Part shown: one piece after another, positions 15,657 to 24,363 of the stretch
How the letters are laid out: every line of letters begins with the position of its first letter
Numbering within the stretch: the first letter of the stretch is position 1
Origin: UBA7330 sp965243485
GTDB lineage: Bacteria; Bacteroidota; Bacteroidia; Cytophagales; Cyclobacteriaceae
Length of the DNA: 64,000 nt
Reading direction: 5' to 3'
Assembly: GCA_965243485.1 (NCBI GenBank)
Contig: CBDEVP010000001.1
Span: 1,426,001 to 1,490,000 of the forward strand
Made by a program: the position numbers and the translations under genes
The notes under the pieces: generated by a model
What the model saw: the letters and a program-made list of their open reading frames with translations, nothing else
Told to the model about the DNA's origin: nothing
The model's database searches: none

Positions 15657-17456
15657 TTAGACCGTCTTTCTTTCAAAATGCTCTTTGATAATCTTGGCCT
15701 TATGCAGACCCACCAACTCAGACAGCTGAGTGACGCCTAATTCACTGATACGCTTCACACTTTTGTATTCCGACAGGAGCAGATTTTTGGTTTTAGATCC
15801 AATCCCGGAGATCTCGTCCAGTTCCGATTTTACAGAACTTTTGCTACGCTGCTGGCGGTGAAAGGTGATGGCAAAACGATGGGCTTCGTCTCGCAGCTGC
15901 TGCAGCAACTTCAGTGAACCGGATTTCTTACTGATGTAGAGGGGGATAGGGTCTTCAGGATAATAGATCTCCTCCAGTTTTTTTGCAATACCAATGATCG
16001 GGATCTTGCCGTAAAGCTCCAGTTCTTTCAGAGCCTCGACGGCTGAAGATAGTTGTCCTTTACCTCCATCCACGATGATGAGATCCGGTAAGTCGCTATC
16101 TTCCTTTTTCAGGCGATAGTACCTTCTTCCCACCACCTCTTTCATGGAAGCGAAATCATTGGGGCCCTCAACTGTTTTGATATTGAACTTACGATAGTCC
16201 TTCTTACTGGGCTTTCCATTTTTGAAACAGACCATGGAAGCGACAGGGTTTGATCCCTGGATGTTGCTGTTGTCAAAGCACTCTATATGATTGGGAAGAT
16301 CGGTGAGCCTCAGATCATTCCTGAGCTGTTCAAGGATCTTTGTATGATAAGGTTTGGAGGACTCAATCCTTCTTTGCTTATCGTTCTTGTAAAAGAGCGC
16401 GTTTTTAATAGACAGGTCTACAAGTTTTCGTTTATCACCGATCTGGGGGATCGTGATGGATACTCCTTCCCAAGCGGCTATTTCCTGGTTTGACAGGATT
16501 TCAGGACTTTCACTATCGTATTTATTCCTCAGGTTGAATACAATGACTTGCAATAGTTCATTCACAGGCTCATCGATTTTTTTGGTGGCCTCTACGGTTT
16601 CCGAGATACGAATGGAGCCATGCTGGATTTTCATGTAGTTGATATACAATTTTTCGTCATTACTCAGGATCCCAACCACATCGATATCGGTGATCTTCTG
16701 ACTGACGATCAGAGATTTTGACTGGAACTTTTCCAGCAGATCCAACCTGTTTTTGTATGCCTGTGCCGATTCAAATTTCAGCTCTTGAGCAGCCTCGTTC
16801 ATCCTTTTTAGAAAACTGTTTTTTACTACAGACAGGTTTCCTTTCAGGACTTCTTTGGCACTTTGAATGTCTTCCAGATAGTCCCCTTCTTTTTGCAATC
16901 CCTCACAGGGACCCAGACAATTTCCTATGTGATACTCGAGACAGACTTTAAATTTTCTTTTCCTGATATTTTCCTCAGACAGCACATAGTTGCAGGTCCG
17001 GATCTTGTATAATTTCCTCAGTAGATCCAATACGCCTTCCATTGCTTTCACACTTGTGTAAGGACCAAAATATTCTCCTTTGGAGCGGATGATCCTTCGG
17101 GTTGAATACACCCGTGGGAACCGTTCATTGGTCACACAGATACTCGGAAAGCTTTTATCATCCTTGAGCAGAATGTTGTATTTCGGCTGATGTTCTTTAA
17201 TGAGACTATTTTCGAGGAGCAAAGCATCAAACTCAGAATTCACCAGGACAACTTCGATGGATCTGATCTCTCCTACGAGTTTATAGGTCTTTCTGTTGAT
17301 AAGTCCTGCCCTGTTGAAATAGCTGGCGACCCGTTTGGCGAGGTCTTTGGCTTTACCTACGTAGATGATGATATTATCCTCATCGAAAAATTTATACACC
17401 CCAGGCTGATGGGGGAGCATCAAATATTCGTCTGTCTTGAATTTCTGGGCTTGCAT
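15657..17456 (-). CDS. uvrC: UvrABC excinuclease subunit C
   Basis: 599-aa nuclease that makes both incisions in nucleotide excision repair. Domain order: GIY-YIG nuclease at residues ~14-95 (PGVYKFF…IIYVGKAKDL), a cysteine cluster region (CNYVL…CLEYHIGNCLGPCEG), a UVR motif near 200-235 that binds UvrB, the RNase H-like nuclease (IECFDNSNIQGSNPVASMV; DLIIVDGGKGQL) and a C-terminal double helix-hairpin-helix (EISGIGSKTKNLLLSEYKS). All motifs are intact and length is normal. Its start codon overlaps the stop of the upstream penicillin-binding protein gene by one base (TGATG-type coupling). Confidence 0.97.
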   Translation of the reverse strand: MQAQKFKTDEYLMLPHQPGVYKFFDEDNIIIYVGKAKDLAKRVASYFNRAGLINRKTYKLVGEIRSIEVVLVNSEFDALLLENSLIKEHQPKYNILLKDDKSFPSICVTNERFPRVYSTRRIIRSKGEYFGPYTSVKAMEGVLDLLRKLYKIRTCNYVLSEENIRKRKFKVCLEYHIGNCLGPCEGLQKEGDYLEDIQSAKEVLKGNLSVVKNSFLKRMNEAAQELKFESAQAYKNRLDLLEKFQSKSLIVSQKITDIDVVGILSNDEKLYINYMKIQHGSIRISETVEATKKIDEPVNELLQVIVFNLRNKYDSESPEILSNQEIAAWEGVSITIPQIGDKRKLVDLSIKNALFYKNDKQRRIESSKPYHTKILEQLRNDLRLTDLPNHIECFDNSNIQGSNPVASMVCFKNGKPSKKDYRKFNIKTVEGPNDFASMKEVVGRRYYRLKKEDSDLPDLIIVDGGKGQLSSAVEALKELELYGKIPIIGIAKKLEEIYYPEDPIPLYISKKSGSLKLLQQLRDEAHRFAITFHRQQRSKSSVKSELDEISGIGSKTKNLLLSEYKSVKRISELGVTQLSELVGLHKAKIIKEHFERKTV

Positions 17457-19723
17457 CAGAAGATCGCTTCTTCCTCTACAACGTCATAGATGATAGTATC
17501 GTTTGGCTGGGTCCCGGCCTCGTATTTACTGCAGTCCAATTCCACAGAAATAGGTTTAACTGGTTTTGGAAACGGACCCTTGGTGTATCCGAGGGTCGGA
17601 TCAGCATAGACCTGCTGCATAAACCGGTCCCAGATCGGCATGGCAGTTCGCGCTCCCTGTCCGAGCGCCCAGTATTCAAATCGGATGCTTCTTTCCTCTC
17701 CGCCTACCCAGGCACCAGCAGCTAAATCTTTGGTGACGCCCATAAACCAGCCATCGGAGGCATTTTGTGAGGTGCCGGTCTTAGCACCTATCTCATTACC
17801 GGATTTCACCGCTTCACTCAGCCCATGGGCAGTACCACCCTCCTCCTCGGTTGTTCCTTTTAGCATGTGCAACATGACATAAGCGGTCTCTTCATTGATC
17901 GCTTCTCTTTTTTCAGGCACAAACTGATGGATCACATTGCCATTCTGGTCCTCGATCCGGTCGATGTAAAAGGGTTTGGTATGTGTGCCTTTATTAACGA
18001 ATGTAGAGTATGCACCCACCATTTCATAGACGGATACATCACCTCCGGCTCCCAGGCCCATTGCGGGCACGCTGGCTAATTCACTTTCTATACCCATGCG
18101 TTCTGCATATTGCTTTACCGTGCTGGGTTGCAACTGTTGCATCATAAATGCTGTGATGCTGTTAACAGATCTTGCCATGGCCTGCCGGATCGTCATGGTT
18201 TTTCCCGAGTATTTACCATTTGAATTTTCGGGGATCCATGGATCTCCTCCCGGGTTAGCAAGGGATACGGGGATATCAGCCACCGGAAAGCAGGGGGAGT
18301 AGCCATTGTCTATAGCCACTGTGTAGACAAAGGGTTTAAAAGTCGATCCCGGCTGCCGTTTGCTCTGTATTACATGGTCATATTTGAAATATTTATGGTC
18401 GATTCCACCCACCCAGGCTTTGATATGGCCGCTCTTTGGATCCATGGCCATAAAACCGGCTTGCAGGAAACCTTTGAAATATCTTAAGGAATCGTAAACA
18501 TTGAACAAGGTGTCTATTTCCCCATCCCATGAAAATACCTGCATCGGACGTTTCTCTCGAAGCTTTATCCTCACGGAATCCGAAGATTCGCCATACTTGC
18601 TGACCAGAAACTGATAGTAATCTGTCCTCTTGACTGCATTTTCAAGGAAATCCGGGATCTCTCTACCCTTTTCATCAATCCAGGGAGCCCGGTTGCCCAG
18701 ATGCTCATCGAAGACATCCTGTAAGGTGTCCATGTGCTGGTGCATGGCATTTTCCGCGTATTCCTGCATTCTGCTGTCAAGGGTTGTATAGATCTTTAGT
18801 CCGTCTGCATACAGATCAATACCTCTCTCCCGTGTCCAGTAAAGCAGGTAATTACCGATCTGTGTTCTGAAATAAGTGGCCAAACCTTCATTGTGACTTT
18901 CCACTTTGTAGTTGAGGTCAAAATCTGAGATCTTGAGACTGTCGTATGCCACTCTGTCGATAAGACCGTATTTATGAAGATTATACAGTACTTCTGTGCG
19001 CTTATTCTTCGCATTTTCCGGGTTTAGGATAGGGCTATACCTTGTAGGTGCATTTATGGCTCCCACCAGCACCGCAGCCTCTTTATAATTCAATTGCGAA
19101 GGGAGCTTATTGAAGAAAGTTTGAGCGGCCACCTTGATGCCAAAAGAATTGCTGCCATACTCAACAGTATTGAGATACATGGCAAGGATCTCCTCCTTGG
19201 TGTAGGATTGTTCTAATCGAACCGCAATGATCCATTCCTTTAGTTTGGTGACGATCTCACCAATTGAAGGATATTTATACAATGTGCCGCGATTTTCTGT
19301 AGAGGTACTATACAGGTTCTCAGCCAATTGCATGGTCACTGTGCTGCCACCACCTTTGAAAGTGAAGGTAAGTCTTCCGATGATTGCACGGATCAGTCCT
19401 TTCAGGTCAATGCCAGAATGATTTTTAAAACGGTAATCTTCTGTGACAAGCAAGGTATTTACGATTTCAGGGGACAGCTCTTCGTAAGTGACCGGCGTAC
19501 GGTTTTTTCTGAAATATTTACCCAGGGACACCCCATCGGCACTGATAAGTTCCGAAGAGAGGTCAGGATCTGGTTTTTCCAGTGCCTCCAGACTGGGCAA
19601 TCCGCCAAACCATCCGTTATAGTCTATTTTAACGACGTAAAACAGGAGAGGAATCGAGATCACTCCAAATAGAAATACGCACCACATTAAAATGACAATT
19701 GTTCTTACAAGTCCTTTATTCAT
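17456..19723 (-). CDS. Class A penicillin-binding protein (PBP1A-type)
   Basis: 755-aa bifunctional peptidoglycan synthase. One N-terminal transmembrane helix (~8-30) is followed by a GT51 glycosyltransferase domain with the catalytic Glu in VTEDYRFKNHSG and the GGGSTVTMQLAENLY and EILAMYLNTVEYG motifs. Next comes a transpeptidase domain with the SxxK motif (GSTFKPF), SVN (ARSVNSIT) and KTGTS. All active-site residues are present. The neighbours are uvrC (overlapping by one base) and sprE/porW upstream (7-base gap), so three genes form one transcript. Coupling of cell wall synthesis to a T9SS lipoprotein gene may be only positional. Confidence 0.95.
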   Translation of the reverse strand: MNKGLVRTIVILMWCVFLFGVISIPLLFYVVKIDYNGWFGGLPSLEALEKPDPDLSSELISADGVSLGKYFRKNRTPVTYEELSPEIVNTLLVTEDYRFKNHSGIDLKGLIRAIIGRLTFTFKGGGSTVTMQLAENLYSTSTENRGTLYKYPSIGEIVTKLKEWIIAVRLEQSYTKEEILAMYLNTVEYGSNSFGIKVAAQTFFNKLPSQLNYKEAAVLVGAINAPTRYSPILNPENAKNKRTEVLYNLHKYGLIDRVAYDSLKISDFDLNYKVESHNEGLATYFRTQIGNYLLYWTRERGIDLYADGLKIYTTLDSRMQEYAENAMHQHMDTLQDVFDEHLGNRAPWIDEKGREIPDFLENAVKRTDYYQFLVSKYGESSDSVRIKLREKRPMQVFSWDGEIDTLFNVYDSLRYFKGFLQAGFMAMDPKSGHIKAWVGGIDHKYFKYDHVIQSKRQPGSTFKPFVYTVAIDNGYSPCFPVADIPVSLANPGGDPWIPENSNGKYSGKTMTIRQAMARSVNSITAFMMQQLQPSTVKQYAERMGIESELASVPAMGLGAGGDVSVYEMVGAYSTFVNKGTHTKPFYIDRIEDQNGNVIHQFVPEKREAINEETAYVMLHMLKGTTEEEGGTAHGLSEAVKSGNEIGAKTGTSQNASDGWFMGVTKDLAAGAWVGGEERSIRFEYWALGQGARTAMPIWDRFMQQVYADPTLGYTKGPFPKPVKPISVELDCSKYEAGTQPNDTIIYDVVEEEAIF

Positions 19724-19730
19724 CTAGAAA

Positions 19731-22283
19731 CTAATAGTTCTTTTCAAAAAAATTCAGGTAGGCGTCGAGTTCTTTTGTCTGATAAAAGATATCAAAATTA
19801 TCTTCGCTGATCGCAAGAAAATAAAACTTTTCTCCTTTGTAGGTTTCTGATAGGTTCAAATTCCTGGACATTTGCTCAACAAATTTCAATGCGCTTCCTT
19901 TTGCGGGAAATTCGTTGATCAAAACCATGGCATTGTTTTCATCCAATACCAGATTACCCGTTCGCAATGCGAAATTATTTTCATTCAGGAACTTATCCAA
20001 TTCCGCAGGTATCGATTCAACCAACCCTTTCTTGTTGGCATAGACGACCAGACAATAATGTTTTTGGTTTAGATTATCACTGAAACGAGCTTTTGTACTG
20101 TTGAAGAGGTTGATCTGATAGTCCTGAGACCGTTTGACCAGGCTCTCCGCGTAAGGTTTAAGTTCGCTTTCGGAGTATTTTTTCACAAAATTGTTAAGCT
20201 CATACTGGTACCGGTATTGTCCGTCAAGGATCCCGGTGCACAGGATCTGTAGTAACTTTAGGTTATCACTGAAATCATTCTCCGGGTGTAAGGTTAGTGT
20301 GCTGTCCAGCATTCTCTGAGCTTCTTGGATCAAACCTTTGGTGTACAGCTTGTAGGCATCATTGTACACATTCTTAAGTTTCTCGGTGACTGCCTGTGAT
20401 TCTTCTCGATAGTTGGGATTGTCTACCAGCTTGGCATAGATCGTCTCAGGGTATTCCTTTTGTAACATATCCGCTCTTTCGGCGGACAACCCGTTATTCA
20501 GTTCTTTGTAGATCAAAAACAGCTGATAAAGGATTTCCGGACGGTGTTCCGATGCTGGAAATCTTAAATTCAGTTTCTCAAATGTGCTGATTGCGTTTAA
20601 CTTTTCCTCCAGCTTGAAATTGTAGATAAAACCCAGTTTATAAAGTGCTTCCTCAATTTCACCTAATAATTGCTCTTTTTGGCTTTCTTCAAAAGGCACA
20701 GAGGCGACCATGCTGGCAACTTCCCCATCATTTGATTCATCCTGACCTTCGCTGGAAGCAATTTCGGAATTCACTTCTCCGGGTTCTGTTTCAGTGGAAG
20801 AAAGCTGGGATGTTGATCTCGTGCTTCTTCTCCAGTCGTCCTCCAAAGGTCTTGACCCCCATATCCGTCTGAATTCTGAGGTTCCCCTGCCTAATGTCGT
20901 CGGATTGTAAAAGTACCATTTGGCGTCCTGTGAAATACCAGGTCTGATAATACCCGCATTTTGCTGATCAAATACGGTTTGTACCCGGGATTGCCTTCTC
21001 TCAGCATTCTTCCTCTCTTCTTCAATTTTTCTTTCTTTTTCTTCGACGATGGTTTTAGCCAGGGCAATCACTGAATCTTTGGGTAGATTAGACAGTACCA
21101 GCAGGCTGTCATTGTCTCGGATGGTGGTAACCTGAACAACAAAATCGTCAAGAATTTCCTGTCTTTGCCGGATCTTTTCGTAACCTTCCTCGTCCTGGGG
21201 CATCACGGATACGGTGCTGTCATAATACGCCTGTGCCAGCTCGTATTGCTTCAGGCTGTCGTAATAGATCTGCCCGAGCTTCAGGTAGGCATATCCTTTT
21301 TGCCGCTGATTTTGAACGCTGTTCTGGACGGACTGTTTATAGAAGGTAATCGCCTGGTCAATATTGCCCTGTTTCAACTCAAAACCCGCCATTTCATAGT
21401 AGATCTTATCCTTATATTCTGCGTTTTTAGGATCCTTCAGTAGCTTTTTGAAGTACTTTCTTACCTTCCGTATATCTCCTGAACTTGTCAGCTCTGTCAC
21501 CTGCGCCATGTTCAGCTTAGTGTAGAAGGAAAGTTCATAATTCGGGTTGTTTTTCAGTGATCGCTCATAATAATGGTAGGCTTCTGCATCGAAGCCAAGC
21601 TCCTGATATACCTGTCCGATGATAAATTCTACACGGGCTTTTTGAGCATAAGAAGTCATCAGCTCTTCGGCTTTCACCAGGTTTTGTACCAGTTGATTCT
21701 TATCATTTCTCTTTTGATACAAATAAGCTCTGCACAGGTACAGTTCCTGAAGATTCTTATTGTTGACGTTTTCCTTCTTCAGATAGTCAGACACTGCGAT
21801 GGCGTTGTTGAATTCACCGTATTCAACAAAGGTTTTTAGCAATTGAACCAGGGCCTTGTGACGCTCATTCCTGTCGTCGCTATGCTTATTTACATATTTG
21901 AAAGTTTCAATGGCATCAGGGAACTCTACTGAATAGTACCTGGCCTTTCCCACCAGCACATAGGCATCATCTTCCCACTTGGAATCCGGATGTCTTTGGA
22001 TCGAAATCGAAGCCTTTTCAATACAATCCTCTATTTCAGTTTTCAGTGCCTGCGCATCCGTAGTGTCAAACTGAGGATAGATGGGAAGTACTTTATTATA
22101 GTTCCATTCATACCTGTCGTGGATGGCCGTTTCAATTTCTTTCATTCGCTCTTTGGCGATGAAGTAGGAGTTGAAGTGTGCTGTCAGGTTGTTATAACCG
22201 GTGCTAAGCGGGTTATCCAGGTTGGCACAGGCAAACAACAACATCAAAAGTCCGGAGAATATATATTGAGAGATTAATTTCAA
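19731..22283 (-). CDS. SprE/PorW-like TPR lipoprotein of the type IX secretion system
   Basis: 850-aa lipoprotein if translated from the TTG at 22283. That start gives a typical signal (MKLISQYIFSGLLMLLFAC) with the acylated Cys at residue 19. The frame stays open to an ATG at 22373, but that lies upstream of the -7 element at 22338-22345 and would place the lipobox deep inside, so I reject it. Residues ~20-360 hold a run of tetratricopeptide repeats (DDAYVLVGKARYY; YAYLKLGQIYYDSL), then a charged Glu/Arg/Ser-rich stretch, more helical repeats, and a C-terminal domain (ALKFVEQMSRNLNL…YFLAISEDNFDIFY). Size and layout match SprE/PorW, which links the motor ring to the outer membrane translocon. 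Confidence 0.85.
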   Translation of the reverse strand: MKLISQYIFSGLLMLLFACANLDNPLSTGYNNLTAHFNSYFIAKERMKEIETAIHDRYEWNYNKVLPIYPQFDTTDAQALKTEIEDCIEKASISIQRHPDSKWEDDAYVLVGKARYYSVEFPDAIETFKYVNKHSDDRNERHKALVQLLKTFVEYGEFNNAIAVSDYLKKENVNNKNLQELYLCRAYLYQKRNDKNQLVQNLVKAEELMTSYAQKARVEFIIGQVYQELGFDAEAYHYYERSLKNNPNYELSFYTKLNMAQVTELTSSGDIRKVRKYFKKLLKDPKNAEYKDKIYYEMAGFELKQGNIDQAITFYKQSVQNSVQNQRQKGYAYLKLGQIYYDSLKQYELAQAYYDSTVSVMPQDEEGYEKIRQRQEILDDFVVQVTTIRDNDSLLVLSNLPKDSVIALAKTIVEEKERKIEEERKNAERRQSRVQTVFDQQNAGIIRPGISQDAKWYFYNPTTLGRGTSEFRRIWGSRPLEDDWRRSTRSTSQLSSTETEPGEVNSEIASSEGQDESNDGEVASMVASVPFEESQKEQLLGEIEEALYKLGFIYNFKLEEKLNAISTFEKLNLRFPASEHRPEILYQLFLIYKELNNGLSAERADMLQKEYPETIYAKLVDNPNYREESQAVTEKLKNVYNDAYKLYTKGLIQEAQRMLDSTLTLHPENDFSDNLKLLQILCTGILDGQYRYQYELNNFVKKYSESELKPYAESLVKRSQDYQINLFNSTKARFSDNLNQKHYCLVVYANKKGLVESIPAELDKFLNENNFALRTGNLVLDENNAMVLINEFPAKGSALKFVEQMSRNLNLSETYKGEKFYFLAISEDNFDIFYQTKELDAYLNFFEKNY

Positions 22284-22337
22284 TGATCCGATTTGAATTT
22301 CTAATGCGTTGAAAACGACAGGAACTCCATTTTCTTG

Positions 22338-22345
22338 CAAAGATA
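22338..22345 (-). promoter_or_regulatory. -7 promoter element for the sprE-pbp-uvrC transcript
   Basis: The minus strand reads TATCTTTG followed by CAAG, an exact TAnnTTTG match. A TTTG on the minus strand (22360-22363) lies 14 bases upstream, shorter than the usual 17-23, so it may be a weak -33 element. Transcription would start near 22331, which fits translation from 22283. Confidence 0.6.
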
Positions 22346-22390
22346 AATAGTATAGACCCAAAACGAGTTCCATGTTTACACTAGAATCTA

Positions 22391-22417
22391 TTTGTAGTGG
22401 TAATTAATATATCTTTG
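22391..22417 (+). promoter_or_regulatory. Promoter for the M23 peptidase gene
   Basis: TTTG (22391-22394) and TATCTTTG (22410-22417, exact -7 consensus, followed by CGACC) are 15 bases apart. The start site would be near 22424, just upstream of the GTG at 22439. Together with the minus-strand element at 22338 it forms a compact divergent promoter pair. Confidence 0.6.
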
Positions 22418-22438
22418 CGACCAAAAGAAAAGGACACA

Positions 22439-23308
22439 GTGGCAAGGAAGACTTTATCTAACTGGTTGACCAACCGGTATTTGCTTATTATTCGTAATGA
22501 AGAAAATTTTGCTGAGAAAAAGACCCTGAGCTTTACCTATGCAAAAGTCATTCTGATTCTCACGGCAGCATTTTTGATCACGCTTTCGATCGCGATCTAC
22601 CTGGTTACATTTACCCTGGAGCAGTGGCTGGACCCGAGGTTTGTTCAGTCTCAGACCAACCGAAAATTGCTGGCGCTAACCATGCAGATTGATTCCCTCG
22701 AACAGGAAATGCTTATCAAGGATCAGTATGTCACGAACATCAAGAAGATTGTTAGCGGTGATACGGAGGGTTTTGCCTCTCTGGAAGACCTGGACGGGAG
22801 CAGTGTTTCTATAGGCTCTTCGGATGTGGATTATGATGAAGAGATCAAACCGATAGATTCACAATTCAGGGCTCAGTTTGAGGAGGAGGAACTGGGCGTC
22901 TTGGCCTTTCAGACCAGTGACAATGGCGGGGAATTCAGGGAGCTTTATCTTTTCAGTCCCCTCGAAGGCATCGTGTCTGACGGATTTAATCCGAAAAATG
23001 ATCATTTCGGTACGGATATAGTGGCTAAAGAGAATGAGCCGGTGAAATGTGTGGCAGACGGAGTAGTGATCTTCTCTTCCTGGACCCTGGATAGCGGCTA
23101 TGTGCTGGGAGTGCAGCACAGAGGCAATCTCATATCGGTTTACAAGCATAATTCGGAATTATTAAAAAACGTTGGTAGCTTTGTCACCGCAGGAGAGATC
23201 ATTGCTATCATTGGAAATACGGGTGAGCTAACCTCAGGGCCTCATTTGCATTTTGAATTATGGCACAATGGAAATCCCGTCAATCCACAGGAGTATGTGG
23301 CATTTTAA
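22439..23308 (+). CDS. M23-family (LytM) peptidoglycan endopeptidase, membrane-anchored
   Basis: 289-aa protein from the GTG at 22439. The frame opens at 22397, but the promoter covers that part. A cytoplasmic N-terminus and one transmembrane helix (IL…FLITLSIAIYLV) lead to a coiled periplasmic stretch and the M23 domain. The zinc ligands are visible as HFGTD and HLHFELW, with the extra catalytic His in VYKHN, so the enzyme looks active. It should cut stem-peptide crosslinks. The bactofilin gene begins 56 bases downstream. M23 peptidase plus bactofilin is a recurrent pair in bacterial cell-shape control. Confidence 0.9.
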   Translation: MARKTLSNWLTNRYLLIIRNEENFAEKKTLSFTYAKVILILTAAFLITLSIAIYLVTFTLEQWLDPRFVQSQTNRKLLALTMQIDSLEQEMLIKDQYVTNIKKIVSGDTEGFASLEDLDGSSVSIGSSDVDYDEEIKPIDSQFRAQFEEEELGVLAFQTSDNGGEFRELYLFSPLEGIVSDGFNPKNDHFGTDIVAKENEPVKCVADGVVIFSSWTLDSGYVLGVQHRGNLISVYKHNSELLKNVGSFVTAGEIIAIIGNTGELTSGPHLHFELWHNGNPVNPQEYVAF

Positions 23309-23364
23309 TATCAAAGTCATCAGGCCTGGACATTTGATTAAATAAATGATTATTGAATAACGTT

Positions 23365-23784
23365 ATGTTGAAAAAACAAGATCCAAAAGAAATGGAGGAG
23401 TTAAGCAACTCCAGCAACATCATCGGAAAGGGTACTACCCTGGAAGGTAATATCGAAACCTTTGGAAATATCCGGGTGGAAGGTAAAGTAATAGGAAACA
23501 TTAAAACCAAATCAAAGGTTGCGCTGGGCCACTCCTCTTATGTGGAAGGAAGTGTACTGGCTCAAAATGCTGAAATTGCCGGACATATCACAGGTTCTGT
23601 TGAAATTACAGAAGTGCTCGTGTTAAAGGCCTCTTCTGTCGTGGAAGGCGATGTCATTTCCAACAAGCTGATCGTAGAGTCCGGAGCCACCTTCAATGGT
23701 AAGTGTAAGATGGGTGTAAAAAGCAAGGAGATAAACATTGGCCACGAAGCAGACAGACAGCCACTCCTCAAAGCCCAGTCCTGA
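23365..23784 (+). CDS. Bactofilin (polymer-forming cytoskeletal protein)
   Basis: 139-aa bactofilin starting at the ATG at 23365. A short disordered N-terminus precedes the right-handed beta-helix core, seen as repeated short turns (GTTLEGNIETFGNIRVEGKVIGNIKT, SYVEGSVLAQNAEIAGHI, SSVVEGDVISNKLIVESGATFNGK), and then a polar tail. Bactofilins assemble into filaments that position envelope enzymes. The M23 peptidase gene upstream is the natural partner. The 3' end overlaps the next gene (atpZ) by 47 bases, so expression of the ATP synthase genes may be linked to this pair. Confidence 0.92.
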   Translation: MLKKQDPKEMEELSNSSNIIGKGTTLEGNIETFGNIRVEGKVIGNIKTKSKVALGHSSYVEGSVLAQNAEIAGHITGSVEITEVLVLKASSVVEGDVISNKLIVESGATFNGKCKMGVKSKEINIGHEADRQPLLKAQS

Positions 23785-23980
23785 TCGCGACAATTCCTAT
23801 GCCCGGTTTTCCGGATTAGCCATTGAAATTGCAGCGTTCAACCTCATTTGCATTTGGGGCGGATATAAACTCAATGAGTTGTATAGCCCCAAATCCATGT
23901 GGATATTGATCCTCTCCGTCTTTCTCGGTATCGCGGGTACGATCTGGTATCTGTACAAAAGATTAATCAAAGACGATTGA
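23738..23980 (+). CDS. AtpZ/AtpI-family small membrane protein
   Basis: 80-aa protein with two transmembrane helices (~28-46 and ~54-72) linked by a short loop, matching the AtpZ/AtpI (PF09527) group encoded at the start of ATP synthase operons. It has the GGYKLNELY…SPKSMWILILSVFLGIAGTIWYLYKRL layout. Relatives help assemble the c-ring or carry Mg2+/Ca2+. Translation most likely begins at the TTG at 23738 inside the bactofilin gene, since no other start gives a full first helix. Its stop overlaps the likely TTG start of the next gene. Confidence 0.8.
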   Translation: MATKQTDSHSSKPSPDRDNSYARFSGLAIEIAAFNLICIWGGYKLNELYSPKSMWILILSVFLGIAGTIWYLYKRLIKDD

Positions 23981-24345
23981 GAAAGTATCTGATCCCCTCC
24001 CTTATTATTACTTCGGTTTTGTTATTGGCTTTCTATTCTTTCAATGAAAGCTATTTCAGTGGTTATCTGCACGATCATTTTTCTGTTTTGGTCATCCTGT
24101 TTTTTATTCAATCGGTTCCGGTGGCATGGCTGATGGAGGAAGGTCAAAAGGATGTGACACAGTTTCCCACCTATTTTATAGGAGCCGTTGGTTTCCGGAT
24201 GATCACCAGTCTGATGCTTCTGGTTATTTTCTATGTTTTGGACACCCCTGAGTTCGTCAGGTTGACTGTTCAATTTTCGGTGCTCTATTTGGTATACCTT
24301 GTGTTTGAATTAATAGTGGTATTGGCTAACTTGCGGCGGAATTAA
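23977..24345 (+). CDS. Four-helix membrane protein in the ATP synthase cluster (uncharacterised)
   Basis: 122-aa hydrophobic protein from the TTG at 23977, which overlaps the atpZ stop in TTGA. The frame opens earlier at 23899, but that section lies wholly inside atpZ. About four transmembrane helices are seen (YLIPSLIITSVLLLAF; FSVLVILFFIQSVPVAWLM; FRMITSLMLLVIFYVL; LYLVYLVFELIVVLAN). Size, helix number and position between atpZ and atpB resemble AtpI (UncI), but the sequence does not clearly match it. It may be a lineage-specific c-ring assembly factor. I could not identify a named family. Confidence 0.7.
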   Translation: MRKYLIPSLIITSVLLLAFYSFNESYFSGYLHDHFSVLVILFFIQSVPVAWLMEEGQKDVTQFPTYFIGAVGFRMITSLMLLVIFYVLDTPEFVRLTVQFSVLYLVYLVFELIVVLANLRRN

Positions 24346-24363
24346 GGGATAGAACCACCATTG

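Noticed and set aside
22284..22373. Extended N-terminus of SprE/PorW up to the ATG at 22373
   Set aside because: It lies upstream of the -7 promoter element and would bury the lipobox 49 residues into the protein.
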